From Vandiemenella viatica (lineage: Eukaryota > Arthropoda > Insecta > Orthoptera > Morabidae), in assembly GCA_031002005.1 (NCBI GenBank), contig CM061919.1, positions 17,989,687-18,053,686 of the forward strand: a stretch of 64,000 bases of DNA, in the 5' to 3' direction. Of this stretch, positions 45,605 through 57,194 are shown piece by piece. The position numbers and the translations under genes were made by a program. The number at the start of each line of letters is the position of its first letter. Within the stretch, counting starts at the first letter, position 1. A model generated the notes under the pieces. That model saw only the letters and a list, made by a program, of their open reading frames with translations. It was not told the origin of the DNA and made no database searches.

Positions 45605-47375
45605 TTAAGTTCGTTTAATGCTGGCGTCCGTTGAAGAATAAGCTTCAGTAAATTCCAGAATCCATACTTCCGGCATCAGCATTCCACTTAGTTGCTTAGT
45701 TTGAAATTCCAGCACTGTCAGACATGTCAGATAATGTTGTAAAGTATCGCAATAATCACGCTGAAGAGGACTAAAGCACCAGGACATTCAAACAGTTTAT
45801 GATCGGGTGTTCCTGGAGATACGCAGGTGCATAGATCATTCTCTGCCCTATTGATCCTGTAGAGATATGTTTGATACCGTCCATGATTGGTGAGGTAATG
45901 TATCAACCCTCGGGATGGATTGAAATGCTTCATATGCATCCTCTCTCTGAGGTCGGGAAGTATTTCAAGTACACTCCTTCCCATTTCAGATTTGTTCCAC
46001 TGCTGTTGCCATTCATTGAAAATACAGTTTTTGTCAATCTTCTTGGAAGCCACTTGACCCTGAATCTCTGTTACCTTGTCAGTTTTGTTTTTGTAGCCAC
46101 TAACATGCTGCTCTCTTTCTTATTTCCAGGTCTATAGGACATATTCTGAGAATGACCATAAGTGCATCAGTTGGGGTAGTTCCAAATGCACCTGTAAGAC
46201 GCAAGAGAATTCCTCGTTCCATTCGTCTGATACCCCTTGCAGGTTTAACCTATCTTAATCTATGCATCCATGTGCTTGCTCCATAACTTGCAATAGCTGT
46301 GGTAATGGCGCCATGATATAGTTGGCAGTGTTGCCCAATGCTAATTATCTTATTCATTGCTGCAGTAGTTCTTTGGCATATATAATCAATGTGATCATTA
46401 TAATTCTTATGTTCATCCGGAATAACCACTAAGTTTCTTACTGTTTTACATCTTTTAATGGAATTTTCTCAAAGCTTCACAGTGGGGTTGTGTTTCAGTG
46501 TTTCTTTCATCAATATGTATTGTGATTTTTTTTTCCCACTAGCTGGAGTTTAACTTGTTTACACCAGCATTCAATTACTTCCATTATTTCTTTGGTGGTT
46601 GTCTCGATCTCTCTTCTGTTATCTCCTCCAACTAGTAGCAAAATATAATCTGCGAAGGCAACGATTCCTTCAAGCTCTGCCAGACCCATGAACGAGTCTG
46701 TTGACAGTTTCCATAGCAATATCCCAGATTTCTGGGCCACATAATGAACCTTGTGGACATCCTTTTGTGAGACGTTTTATAAGTTGCTGATCAGTGATTT
46801 GAAGTGTTGCAGTTCTTCCGTACCAGTAGTCTTTCAAACTCTTATACAACACTCGTAGGCATTCTAACTCATTTAGTCGAGCAAATATGCTCGGCCATCA
46901 CAAATTATCAAAGGCGCCGGAAATGTCTATAAGTATGCCAATGATGTATTTTTTGTTTGTCAAGTTGACTATACGCTGAACTTCATTTATGGCATCCCTT
47001 GTTGACCTTCCTTTCTGGAAGCCGAACTGCTGCTGATTCATACCTTTCAACAATCTGAATTCTTTTACATAGTAATTTTTCTTGAAGTTTTCCTATTAAG
47101 TAGGCAAATTCGACTGTAAGATTTTGGTAGTGTAGGGTACGTAACTTTTCCTTTCCTTATAATTTTTATGCTCGATGTTTCCCAACAGTGGGGTATCCTT
47201 CCCTGCAGCAAGCATGTATTCAGCAATTCGGTAAGGTAAGGAACTATTCACTGACTTAGAGCTTGCATGACTTCTGCTGTTGTCCCATCAGGTCCTGGTG
47301 CTTTAGTCCTCTTCAGCGTGATTATTGCGATACTTTACAACATTATCTGACATGTCTGACAGTGCTGGAGTTTCG
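45605..47375 (-). pseudogene. R1/LOA-like non-LTR reverse transcriptase with fold-back end
   Basis: On the minus strand the order is ITLKRTKAPGPDGTTAEVM (about 47320), a degraded palm, KRLTKGCPQGSLCGPEIWD (about 46780), IVAFADYILLLVGGDNRREIE (about 46660, ADD changed to ADY), and a C-terminal region 46053-45790. That last part has WNKSEMGRSVLEILPDLRER, GLIHYLTNHGRYQTYLYRI and a zinc-knuckle CTCVSPGTPDHKLFECP. Stops and frameshifts are frequent. Immediately after FECP the sequence switches into an inverted copy of its own KAPGPDG-upstream segment (see findings). The endonuclease region was not found. Confidence 0.8.
45703..45785 (+). repeat. Inverted duplicate of 47292-47374
   Basis: About 83 bp are essentially identical to the reverse complement of 47292-47374. 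The junction lies at the shared 'gtcctgg'. Confidence 0.85.
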
Positions 47376-47780
47376 AAGGATCTTCTTAGTTGGTTCCAGT
47401 CTGTTTTATAAAATACTAGCTTACCTGGTGAACTTTGTATCACCTACATCATATATGTATAACGTATTGAGATGGCAACACTTGACATTACCGATCAAAA
47501 ACTCTTTATTGTCATGACTGTACAATAGTGTCTCTTTTGTGCAAGTGGCACTATTTTCTATTTCTAAAATCTAAATACATGATAATCTGAATGTTGTAGT
47601 TATATGTTAAAGCCCTTGCCTTGAAATGTGATCGCTGTGAACGGAGCTCATTATTGAGTAATCGACACTGAGGTACAGAATTCTGATAATGTTCTAAAGA
47701 AGACTGAAGCTATGTATCATTAAAATAAAACACAATATTGTCTTGTAGATAGTGTTTTATTTCATGATAGTCAATTTTTT
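47376..47780. other. No clear feature
   Basis: AT-rich with no protein-like frame; it separates two non-LTR remnants. Confidence 0.5.
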
Positions 47781-47799
47781 AAGGCATGCAGTGTTGCCA

Positions 47800-48062
47800 G
47801 TTTGTATTGGGAAAGAGCAGCTGACATTAGGTTAGTTACGAAGGTCACAGATATCTTAGTGACAATTGGCTGGTCATATTGCTCAGAGAAAAGTCCAAAG
47901 ATGGACAAAAATAGTGTTAGAATGGAGTCTAAAAGATCACCACAAACCGAGAGGCAGACTGATGGGTTAGTGACATTCGCAGGGCTTTAGGAATTAACTG
48001 GCAGAAGATCACCCAAGTTCGCAATGCTTTGCTATTGCTAGACTTGAGTACACATATAGATT
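47800..48062 (+). pseudogene. Non-LTR retrotransposon C-terminal remnant
   Basis: QLAGHIAQRKVQRWTKIVLEW followed by HHKPRGR and FAGL.ELTGRR fits the AGHIAR...RWT..VLEW.P...RGRP..R...DI...AG..W block near the C-terminus of RTE/Jockey-like RT proteins. Stops and shifts are present. Confidence 0.6.
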
Positions 48063-48164
48063 AAATGAATAAATTTGAAAGTTTCTATTTAAATTTTAAT
48101 TACTGTTTCATTCAGTTTCTACAATGGTCTTGGATATACAATGTTTTTGGTGATTCCAGGTACA

Positions 48165-48797
48165 CTGGCAAAAATTAAGGGGATGTAAAGGGGATGAGGG
48201 GTTGCATTTTTGGAAACAATATTTAGGCAGTATTTTTCTGTATATTTTATATTATTTTATTTTATGGTATATTTTATAGTATACGTGTGCAAATTTCCAT
48301 CAAAATCGGATAAAATCTGTGGGTTTATGTAAATTAGGTGGATGTGAAGGGGATGAGGGGTTGCGTTTTTGGAAACCATATATAGGCAATATTTTCAATT
48401 TGGTTTTAAGTATATGTCTGCAAATTTTGGTGGAAATTAGAAAAATATATTAGGTTGTTTAAATTATGGGGTGTTATGGGGAAGAGTGGGTTGTTTTTTG
48501 GAAATTTTATTTCTTAGGAATCACCTCGGAAATGCTCTCAACATCTCGCCAAAGTTTCACTATAATCGGATGAACGGTTTAGGAGCACATAGAGGACAAA
48601 CAAACTCACATTGATTTTTATATAAATTAAATTGTCGTTTTCAGTATTTTACTCGCAATTTTTCCATTTTTTCTCACCGTTTAAACCTTCCCTGAACTTC
48701 CACAATATTTCAAGATCAAAATTAGCCAAATCGGTCGAGTCATTCCTGAGTTTTAGCCAGACAAACGAACAGAAATTCATTTTTATATATAGAGATG
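48165..48797 (-). mobile_element. Helitron-like end with internal tandem repeats
   Basis: The minus strand from 48797 begins tctctatatataaaaatg, then 'tttctgttcgtttgtctgg' and 'cgaccgatttggct', a typical 5' head of insect Helitron-type non-autonomous elements. A second similar head is at 48630-48530 (minus). Repeats of about 150 bp at 48171-48490 share 'ggggatgaggggttgc.tttttgg'. No 3' terminus was located. Confidence 0.5.
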
Positions 48798-48827
48798 ACC
48801 AACATTCTTTTATTATATCTTGCTCTA

Positions 48828-48979
48828 GATGTGGAGAAATAGATGACATGGTTGTTCGATTTTGCCCAACTTTCCAGTTTAGGACTAGTCAGAAAGCTTT
48901 GCCATTTGCTAATGTTACATCTACGTTTGTTGCTGCACCAGCAACTGTCTACATTCCGAATCATAATCTGTGGAAATAG
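48828..48979 (+). CDS. Candidate terminal exon of an unidentified gene
   Basis: It follows an acceptor-like 'cttgctctag' and reads CGEIDDMVVRFCPTFQF, TSQKALPFANVTSTFVAAPA, TVYIPNHNLWK-stop. An AATAAA occurs at about 49167. The composition is protein-like but no family was recognised and no preceding exon was found. It starts about 30 bp beyond a Helitron-like end, so capture or chance are possible. Confidence 0.2.
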
Positions 48980-49249
48980 CTAATGAGTTAGTTGTACCAT
49001 AGGAAAGAGCAAGCAATTAAAAACCTTTGTATATGGAAAATTGTGGGCCACGGATCATTGTGCACTTCAGACATGCACTCTTTTCAAAAAAATCTGACAA
49101 AACTTAGGATTCTGTTTTATTTTTTTACTTTTGTTATTCAGTTTTCTGGAGTGCAATACTTTAAAATAAATGGAATACATAAATGAAACGTAATCAACAT
49201 TTACTTGCATTGATGCGAAATACGTTAGATTACTAATGTGGTAGGCATA

Positions 49250-50542
49250 CGAGGGCGGTCCGATAAGTAATTAGCCGACAAAGGAAAAAACGAAAATTTT
49301 GGAAAAGTGGCGATTTATTTCTCAACATAGTCTCCTTTTAGCTCGATACACTTGACCCAGCGATGCGCCAACTTCTTTAACCCGTCTGAAAAATATGTTT
49401 TCTGGAGATCTGCAAAGTAGGCCTCCGTGGCGGCAATAACCTCCTCATTCGACTCAAATTTCTGCCCGGCAAGTGTCAGCTTCAAGTTTGGAAACAAAAA
49501 GTAGTCATACGGGGCCAAATCTGGAGAATATGGTAGACGGGGCAGCAGTCCGTAGCCCAATTCGACCAATTTGGTCATGGCGATGGCGGATGTGTGAGCC
49601 GGTGCATTGTCATGGTGGAAGAGCACTTTTTTCTTTGCTGAATGGGGCCACTTTTTCTGCAATTCTGCGTTGAATCGGCTCAATAATTCATCATAGTAAA
49701 GCCTTGTGATCGTTTTGCCCTTCTCCAGATCACACCTTGTGAACCCCGGAAAACGGTGGCCTTCACCTTTCCGGCTGATGAGACAGTCTATGCCTTTTTT
49801 GGAGCATGTTCGCCAGGTAAAGTCCACTGTTTTGATTGTGCCTTGGTCTCTAGTGTGTACCAGTGGATCCACGTTTCATCGATGGTCACGTAACGCGGCA
49901 GAAACTCCTTCGGATTGCGCTTAAACAGCGTCAAACACTGCTGTGAAGTGGTCTCATGGTTGCACTTGTTGTCTGGATTGAGCAAACGCGGTAACCATTG
50001 CGCCGACAGCTTTCTCATCCCCAAAATTTCATGAAAGATATGACCCACATGGTGTTTTGAGATGCCTACTGTCCCAGCAATCTCGCGCACCTTCAATCAG
50101 CAGTCTGCCAATATGAGATCATGGATTTTTGTCACGTTATCCTCCATGGTAACCGTTTTCGGGGCACCTGGGAGTGGCTCATCCAAAACCGATGTGCGAC
50201 CACGTTGAAACTCGTTAAAACAATTTTTGACAGTCACCATCGAAGGAGAAGAGTCACCATGCACAGCATCCAAGTGCTCTTCTATTTTGCTGCGCAATTT
50301 TCCTTCGAAAAAAAAAAAAAAAAAAAAAAAAAAGAATCACCGACCTATATTGCTCTTTTTCAATTTTTCTAAAATCTGTGGACACACCCACTTTCATTTG
50401 CAATCAAAACAAAACTATGAGACCGATTTGGCTGAAATTTTAACAATAGCTGTCTAAGATAATGTACTACATGATAGTAAATTACTCTGGCGACAGTGGC
50501 GCCATCGGGAAGAGAGGCTAAGTACTTATCAGACCTACCTCG
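49250..50542 (-). mobile_element. mariner transposon 2, full length (1293 bp), both TIRs, TA duplication
   Basis: The ends are cgagggcggtccgataagta (49250) and its inverse ending at 50542, flanked by TA at 49248-49249 and 50543-50544. The length is typical of mariner. The interior holds a broken transposase (separate entry) and an A-run at 50308-50332 near the transposase 5' end. Confidence 0.9.
49315..50300 (-). pseudogene. mariner transposase (DD34D), broken
   Basis: In minus-strand order: SKIEEHLDAVHGDSSPSMVTV (HTH region), an in-frame TGA after LILADC, then KVREIAGTVGISKHHVGHIF, VTIDETWIHWYTLETK (first catalytic D), HAPKKA-stop, a frameshift near 49735, then DLEKGKTITRLYYDELL, FHHDNAPAHTSA (second D) and PYSPDLAPYDYFLFPNLK (third D, 34 residues on). 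It ends IELKGDYVEK near 49315. There are two nonsense changes, a frameshift and an expanded poly-T replacing the N-terminal codons. The protein would bind the TIRs and cut at TA, but this copy is dead. Confidence 0.9.
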
Positions 50543-50544
50543 TA

Positions 50545-51748
50545 TATTGTCTCCGGTAGGCAGCTAAACAGTTTGTCTCTGGTGCAATCTGTGATCGCTA
50601 ATGCTCTACAATAAATGATGTTAATTTGCTAATACTTCTTCCTTATATCATTATGAATACAAAATTAAGTTTTTTTTTCCTCGAAGAAAGCTGTTTGAGA
50701 AATAGATACAATAAATATCAACAGGTAACAATGCATAGTTTTTCCATAGTAATTTCTGCAGAACTTCCCATATTTAGATGGAATTTACTCAAGTAATATA
50801 TATTTGGTGGCTCTAATGTGCAAATATTCTTGAATAATATTGCCCAAGGATCGTGTGTACAAATTTTTGCTGCTGTTCAAACCACGCCCAGTAAAATATA
50901 CTGTTCTTTCTATTAAATAACTATCATAATCCTGATTTTGTAATTTTTATCACCATACATGCTATTGAGTTAATTATGACAGCAACATGCAATCAACAAA
51001 ATTAAATATTTACTAGGCGTCCTAAAACTTTGTTACACTGCATAAATTATAAAACTAAATCCATTATGCCTTACACTCTAACAAAGTGTGTCAATTATCA
51101 TTCTGGTCCAGGCTGCATTTCAAGCTAACAACAAAGTTTTCTAATGATTCCGTTCGAACATCATAGCTTCTGTCACATGTGCATTAATACATTCACTGTT
51201 TCGCTATCGAAACTTGGCCTGCTGGAGGAACTTATATGAGACTGAAATACTGAGATCAATAACACAGCTTTACTGAAAGCAAAGATAATTAAAAAATAAT
51301 TCACATCCAAGTGCTACAAAGCATATCAGCTGTCAGCATGGTCCAGACTACATTTCAACCGAATCACAACCTTCGATAATATTGCCATTTAAAAATCATA
51401 GCTTCAGTCACATGGGCAATAATACATACACTGTATTGTGATCAAATCTTTACATTTTGGAATTACTTATATGTGGCTGAAATAATGGCATTAGTAATAT
51501 GACGATTTGAAAGTGAAGAAAATTAAAAATAATACTTAATGTATGATATTCTGAAAATTAGTTTTATTCCACATATATTTTATTTTAAAGCAGAAATAAT
51601 TGATCTATCAACATATCGTCAAAACCAATATCCTAACAGCAAAGAGAAAAATTCATATTTCAGAAAATTAAATATTATTGAATTTTTTATTATAGAATTT
51701 TAATAAATTTTTATTATTACATTGAAATATTTATTGCTATTACTGTTA
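50545..51748. repeat. AT-rich region with recurring 'tggtccaggctgcatttcaa' motif
   Basis: The motif appears near 51103 and 51340 (tggtccagactacatttcaa) and again, diverged, near 52410. Blocks such as 'catagcttc.gtcacatg.gca.taatacat' also recur (51167 and 51408). The region may be a decayed copy of the Helitron-like family to its right. No coding signal is seen. Confidence 0.45.
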
Positions 51749-53400
51749 TCTATATCTATATAAATGAGTAAGTTTGGATGTATTTTTGGCCTCAATCACA
51801 CCTTAACAGCTCAACAGATTTAAATTAAATAACACCTAAGGTATCGCATCGTAATTCCGTTCATAATATATGTGTCATAATATACATGAAAAATCCAAGC
51901 TTGAAAAAAAATGCACAATACTAAGAGTATATCACCACAAAAGTCGGTTCACTAAAAGTGACAAAATAATCGTCCACGAAATGTTGTTTGTGTTTGTTCG
52001 TGACAAATATGAAACAGTTTCATTTCCACCTTGGTTCAATTTATTGCCTGTGTTTCTTTCTCTTTTTTTCCTGCTGTATAGTCTTTGTAACATTACAAAT
52101 TATTTTTACCAAAATTTAAAACTTAACAGAAGATAACTAACCAGTTTTTGTTTTTTGTCAAATAGTTTTGTGAGAATCAGTTTAAACAGTTGCTTATGAT
52201 AAACAAAACTGTATTTTTTATTTACTGTGCAGTATTCTGCAAATAACTATTAAATCCTTCACTTAAAACAAATATATTCATTGGTCTAAGGTAGACTCTT
52301 TTCGTGCCGAAGCCACATCGTCACAAACATGGCGCTTATGAAAGCAGCTTATTTATTACTAATAATTACTAAATTCCAGCTGCCTCATGCTATAGCAAGA
52401 ATATTCTGGTGTAGGCAGCATTTCAACCTAGTCACTATCTCTGCTAATATAGGCACTACAAAATCAAACGATATGGACACACCTTAACACATTAAATGAA
52501 TCAGAACTAATTTTGAGTTGTAACAACATTTTCTATATGAAGTTTCTTTATTAACCTAGCATAAATTATCACAATTAGTTTTATTAATTATCTTCAGTAT
52601 GAATTACAGCTGGACAGAGCATGCACACTAGCACAATCACTGTATCGAGATGTAAACTTGACCTGCAACATTAACGTAAGTGGTGTTAAGAGTTGTGATG
52701 AATTCTGGACTTTCTGTTGTACAGTGTAAGTTACGAGCATTTTGATATACATTTTTAAATTATGTTATTTTAATAATTGTCATGATTCTGATGCCTTAGT
52801 TCATGTGACTGCATGTAGTTCCACACATATTTATTATTTACTTCACTTTTACGACTGACATATTGCAAAGGTAATTTTTCACTCAGTTTTTATCGGTTGC
52901 TTTGATATCACGATCTGAAATTTTGGGTCAAGTTTATATTGCAATTCATGACGTCAATAACAACCAAATAGTGAATGTAATAATGTGCAGTTGATAGAAC
53001 CCTTGATTTTCAAGCGACAATATTGGCGGAGTTCGTGGCTTGGTTGAAATACAGCATGAACCAGAATGACAACTGAAACTTTATTAGTAATTTAAGCTGC
53101 TTTCATGAGTGCCAATTTAGTGACATGTATCGTGTTGTACTTAAATTGTATCAAAAGATGAATAATAATAGTTCCAGAGCAGGAAATATAAATCTGTACT
53201 TAACCTAAAACTTTTTAAGTCATACTGTCGGTAAGCTCACAAGAAGATGTCTTCAGTTGCGGAAATGAAGTAGTGTGACATTTAAGGTATCACACCGTAA
53301 TTCTGTTTGTAATGTATGCATCACAATTTATGTGAAATATCAAAATTTTAATCAAAGTACTGATTTCCAAGGAGCAGTATTAACGAAGGTTGTGATAATG

Positions 53401-54588
53401 TGGACAGGACAGATAAAATACCCTCAACACTCACCAAAGCTGAAGGGAGGAGGGCAGCAGCAACACAAAACAACTGTCCACCACACCGACACAAACAACC
53501 CAAAACCAACCATAACACTGTTTTTTTCACCCAGTTTTTCCTTGGCCTGGAATCGCTAAACTAAATTCTTCATTTGGGCTATGACTTTCTCAGATCCTTT
53601 CCCGAAATGTGCCGCATTCTTCCCGCCATCCTTCCCACCACACCCCGTGTCACCGTCAGCAGACTGCCTAATCTAAAAAACATACATGTACATAAATATC
53701 AACCCTCTGATGCTCCTAAACCACATTTGGGTCCTTCCCTTGTAAGAGACTTTGTTGCAATACATGCACCGTGCATCCACCTACCACTACCTATTGCAAC
53801 CCCAATACTGGTGAAGCATACCCTATAATAGGTCATGCCACTTTCACAACAACCCATCTCATATACCAGCTCACCTGCCTCCACTGTCAAAGTTCCTACA
53901 TTGGCCTTACCTCAAATTCATTATCCATCAGAATGAATAGTCACAGACAAACTGTTTACCCCCAAAACCTAGACCTCCCTCTTGCTCACCATGCCAGTAC
54001 TCACAACACCCGCGACCTTAATAACATCAGAGCCATTAGAGTACTCCCAAAAACCTCCTCCCAATCTGAACTCCGCAGGTGGGAATTGGCATATCAACAC
54101 ATCCTTCAGACTAGACATCCCCCAGGCATTAATTTCTGATATCATCTTCCATCCTCACCCTTTACACCCCTCACTGGCCAGCTCAATAGATTCATATATA
54201 TTTGTAGACATTATTTCAAAAAATTTCTAAATATCTTTTTTATTTATTATATTTTTTATTATTTTTTAATGATTATTATTATTTTTCCCATTTTAATCTT
54301 CTTGTTATTTATACTATCGGTTATATTATCATTGCTACCCCTACCACCTCCGACGGGCATTTTCATTCTGTGAGTGGCCGCGTCGAACGCAGGGCTTACG
54401 CAAGCTCAGCATGTACCTCTTCTAACTGGAAAAAGGGTGGTTACCCAAAATATTGTTTTTCCTGTGTTTATGTGTTGTTTTGTGTTGCTGCTGCCCTCCT
54501 CCCTTCAGCTTTGGTGAGTGTTGGGTGTATTTTATCTGTCCTGTCCATATAAATATTTCCTCACGGCAGTTCTTACCTTCCATTGTTA
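53401..54588 (+). mobile_element. PLE fragment with inverted terminal repeats and tail
   Basis: 'tggacaggacagataaaata' at 53401 is inverted at the right, ending at 54547; the paired arms run about 70 bp. A 40 bp tail (54548-54588) follows on the right only, as described for PLE insertions. The near-copies cgaaggttgtgataa (53385) and cgaagtttgtgataa (54591) may be a 15 bp target duplication. Confidence 0.75.
53540..54140 (+). pseudogene. PLE protein C-terminal part: RT thumb end, Zn region and GIY-YIG
   Basis: The first segment reads GYDFLRSFPEMCRILPAILP, LPNLKNIHVHKYQPSDAPKP. After a frameshift near 53765 comes TYCNPNTGEAYPIIGHATF, HLIYQLTCLHCQSSYIGLTS, LSIRMNSHRQT and ELRRWELAYQHIL ... PPGINF-stop (54140). 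The GIY-like IYQ...YIG and the arginine-bearing helix are preserved. It is 5'-truncated and lacks the RT palm. Confidence 0.85.
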
Positions 54589-54742
54589 CCGAAGTTTGTG
54601 ATAAGTTTGAAATACAGCTCGAACCAGAATGTTTACTAATATTCCATGCTGCACAGTGAATTTTGAGTGCAGAAAGTGTTTGCCATGCGAATTATGACTA
54701 TAATGACGCCAAAATCTGCTTAAGATGTCTATTGCTGCTACA

Positions 54743-55129
54743 GGGGCGTCCATTAATTACGGGAGGTGAAATTGGGGGGGGGGGGGAGGATGTTTGCGAA
54801 ATTTCATCAAGGGGGAGGGGGAGTTGACTGAAATCTCACATGAGCTTTTAAAACTACTGCAGGACAGTAGAGCTAAAAAAGGTCCACAAACAATGCGTTC
54901 TTACAAATGCTGATACTGACTTTAGGGGGAGGGTGTATAACAGTCTTCGGAAGCAGGAGAGCTAAAAAAATGGTCTTAAAAAACTAAAAGGTCGGTAGCA
55001 GGTGGGGGGGGGGGAGTCCCTTCAAAATCTCACTTCATCTTGGGGGGGAGGGGGAATTTTCAGTCAGACCTCAGTACAGGGGAGGGGGATTTGGGAAAAA
55101 ACACCACACGTAATTAATGAACACCCCCT
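54743..55129. mobile_element. TIR element (MITE-like), G-rich, 387 bp
   Basis: 'ggggcgtccattaattacg' at the left and its counterpart 'cgtaattaatgaacacccc' at the right form TIRs of about 27 bp. Several G-runs of 8-14 lie inside. There is no coding capacity. The superfamily is not known to me; the ends resemble those of 56957-60527. Confidence 0.7.
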
Positions 55130-55345
55130 AACTGAGTAATGTTCGTAATCATATAATTTGGCATGTGTTACATATTTGTTTTCTATGTTCCAGCTTTGAT
55201 GTACACTTTTCATTGAATAAAACTCATTTGACTATATTTTCAATCCTAAAGGTCAATTTTTTCTGCTGGTCGTACAGAGAATAGTAACAAAAACTTTTAT
55301 ACCATAATACACTTTCAAGTGGACAAAGTCGTGGGGAACTGCTAG

Positions 55346-56605
55346 TTATTAATAAAGAAAATTCTTATACTATAACACTCTTCTAAGAGGTATCTGTTAT
55401 ATTGATATAAATTTGTGGCACCACAGTTACCGTGCAGTCCTCAGTATCAGCATTTAAAAATGGCACACATGCATTACAGTAGCTGACCTACCATGTAAGG
55501 TAAAGATAACATCTTATTTATCCTAAACATTGCTTCACTTACGTATATCACAAAAATAAAACCCTTTCTAAACTTTTTTTTTTTTTTTACCTCGCACAAT
55601 AATTATCTCTACAAATTAGTACAGTTAATTTTTCAGATTGCTTTTCTACTATTTCATAAATTGTATTACATTAAAATATGAATGAAACAAAACTCTTGGG
55701 CATCAGTATGAAAACCGAACCTAAGCCAATAACTAAAACAGAGGGAATTTTTAACAAGACATTTAGAATTCATGTCTCGCAAACTTTAATATTTGGTAAT
55801 AGAAGAAAGTCCATAAAGAACTTTTATGCATATCGAAGCACATGGAAAGCAGTGGGCAAATGCTAGTGTACTATATAACTATCATATAAAATCTCTAATT
55901 GATTTAAAGTAAGTCTTATATAGTTTGAATGATTTAAACACATTGTAACCACATATATACGACCAGTGTTGTCATTTATCAAGCAAGTGATTTATTTCTG
56001 AACATATAGGAGAAAAATAACTCATACAAAGGTAAAAACAACCACAATATTTTTCTTTACTTGCATTGACTGTATGATGATTACAATTACTAAATGCATG
56101 AACGTTCAGTATAGTACATTTCATTAAAATCCACACTGTTTTGAGATATAAGATTTTTACATTTTCCTAGGCAACTACACAACTTATTAGGATAAAGTAT
56201 CTTGTACGGTAGCTGGTAACATAGGCTGTCACAGTGTGTACTTTCGTTGAAATCCATTCATTAGTTTTTCATAATTTGCACACAGAAAGAGAATTACAAA
56301 ACTTACGGTTTTTGCCTCTGCATCATCTGCAAGTGTGTTACTAAACTGGATAAAAAGTGTCATTAATGTTCACTGATAATATAAGTTATTAATGTGTGGT
56401 TTTGCACACAGATAGGCAGGCAAACATAGAAACAAAAATGCCAAATTTTGTTTGACATCTTTGCAGCAGTACTGTACATTGAAATGATTTTAAAATAAAT
56501 TTAATGTAAACTCAACTTTTTAAAATTTTGTTATATATTAAGATGAGAAATATTAATTTTGTAACATAAATTGTATTTGTTGATTATAATTGTTTGGCTA
56601 TCAAT
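55346..56605. other. AT-rich stretch, no gene recognised
   Basis: A 62-codon + frame (55678-55866) lacks recognisable motifs. No repeat structure is evident. Confidence 0.5.
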
Positions 56606-56662
56606 TTGGTGACTGGTTTGATGCAATCCTCTTTTTGTATCGTGAGCTAATCTCTTTGTTTA
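56606..56662 (-). repeat. Orphan 3'-end fragment of the RTE family
   Basis: 'gactggtttgatgcaatcctc' followed by a 'gagctaatctctt' block matches the 3' terminus of the RTE copy at 13471-13525. Confidence 0.65.
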
Positions 56663-56955
56663 ATTATGATGGAGCACATGCCCTGGCAGCAATTTTCCTA
56701 CACACCTACTAAACTATTTCATGATTTATTATTATTTTTAGTCTTAAGTTCTTTCAATGTAATTCACCACCCACCTAGTTTTGCCCTTTAAGAATTTTAA
56801 TTTTAAACTCTTCATCTGTTGTTGTTAAGCATTTTCCTTGGTAACTTGATAAAGTCCCTGACTCCCTTACCAACAAAATATACATTATCCCTTTTTCGAA
56901 AAAGCAACTGTGAACTTAGTTTGAGGTCATCTTTTTCCTTCCATGTACTATTCAT
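56663..56955 (-). repeat. CR1/L2-like 3'-end fragment
   Basis: On the minus strand a terminal block ending 'tgtgctccatcataattaa' matches 22830-22850. The last coding block GKGVRDFIKLPRKML (about 56870-56825) parallels the 2.46 kb copy. It is heavily truncated. Confidence 0.65.
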
Positions 56956-57194
56956 AAGGCGCCATACACAAATTACATCACACGAATTTCATGATTTTTA
57001 GACCCCTCCCCCCTCCCCATATCACAGGTTGTCACATTTGTGGGACCCCTCTCCTGGTGTGACGTCACATATTTTGCAATTTTAAATTTATAAATTATAA
57101 CAGCACTTCCAAAATGATTTATTTATTTCTAGTTAAAAAATCGTATCAACAATAAATCAAACATTTCAGAAAATATAAAAAAACATAAAAAAAT

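Larger units (their letters stand above)
51749..55345 (+). mobile_element. Helitron-like non-autonomous element with nested insertions (tentative)
   Basis: The 5' end TCTATATCTATATAAATGAG follows A (51748). The 3' end ...gtcgtggggaactgctag is followed by T (55346), fitting insertion between A and T with TC...CTAG termini. Direct internal repeats (ggtatcgcatcgtaattc at 51840 and ggtatcacaccgtaattc at 53286) lie inside. A PLE (53401-54588) and a MITE (54743-55129) are nested within. No Rep/helicase gene is present. Confidence 0.5.
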
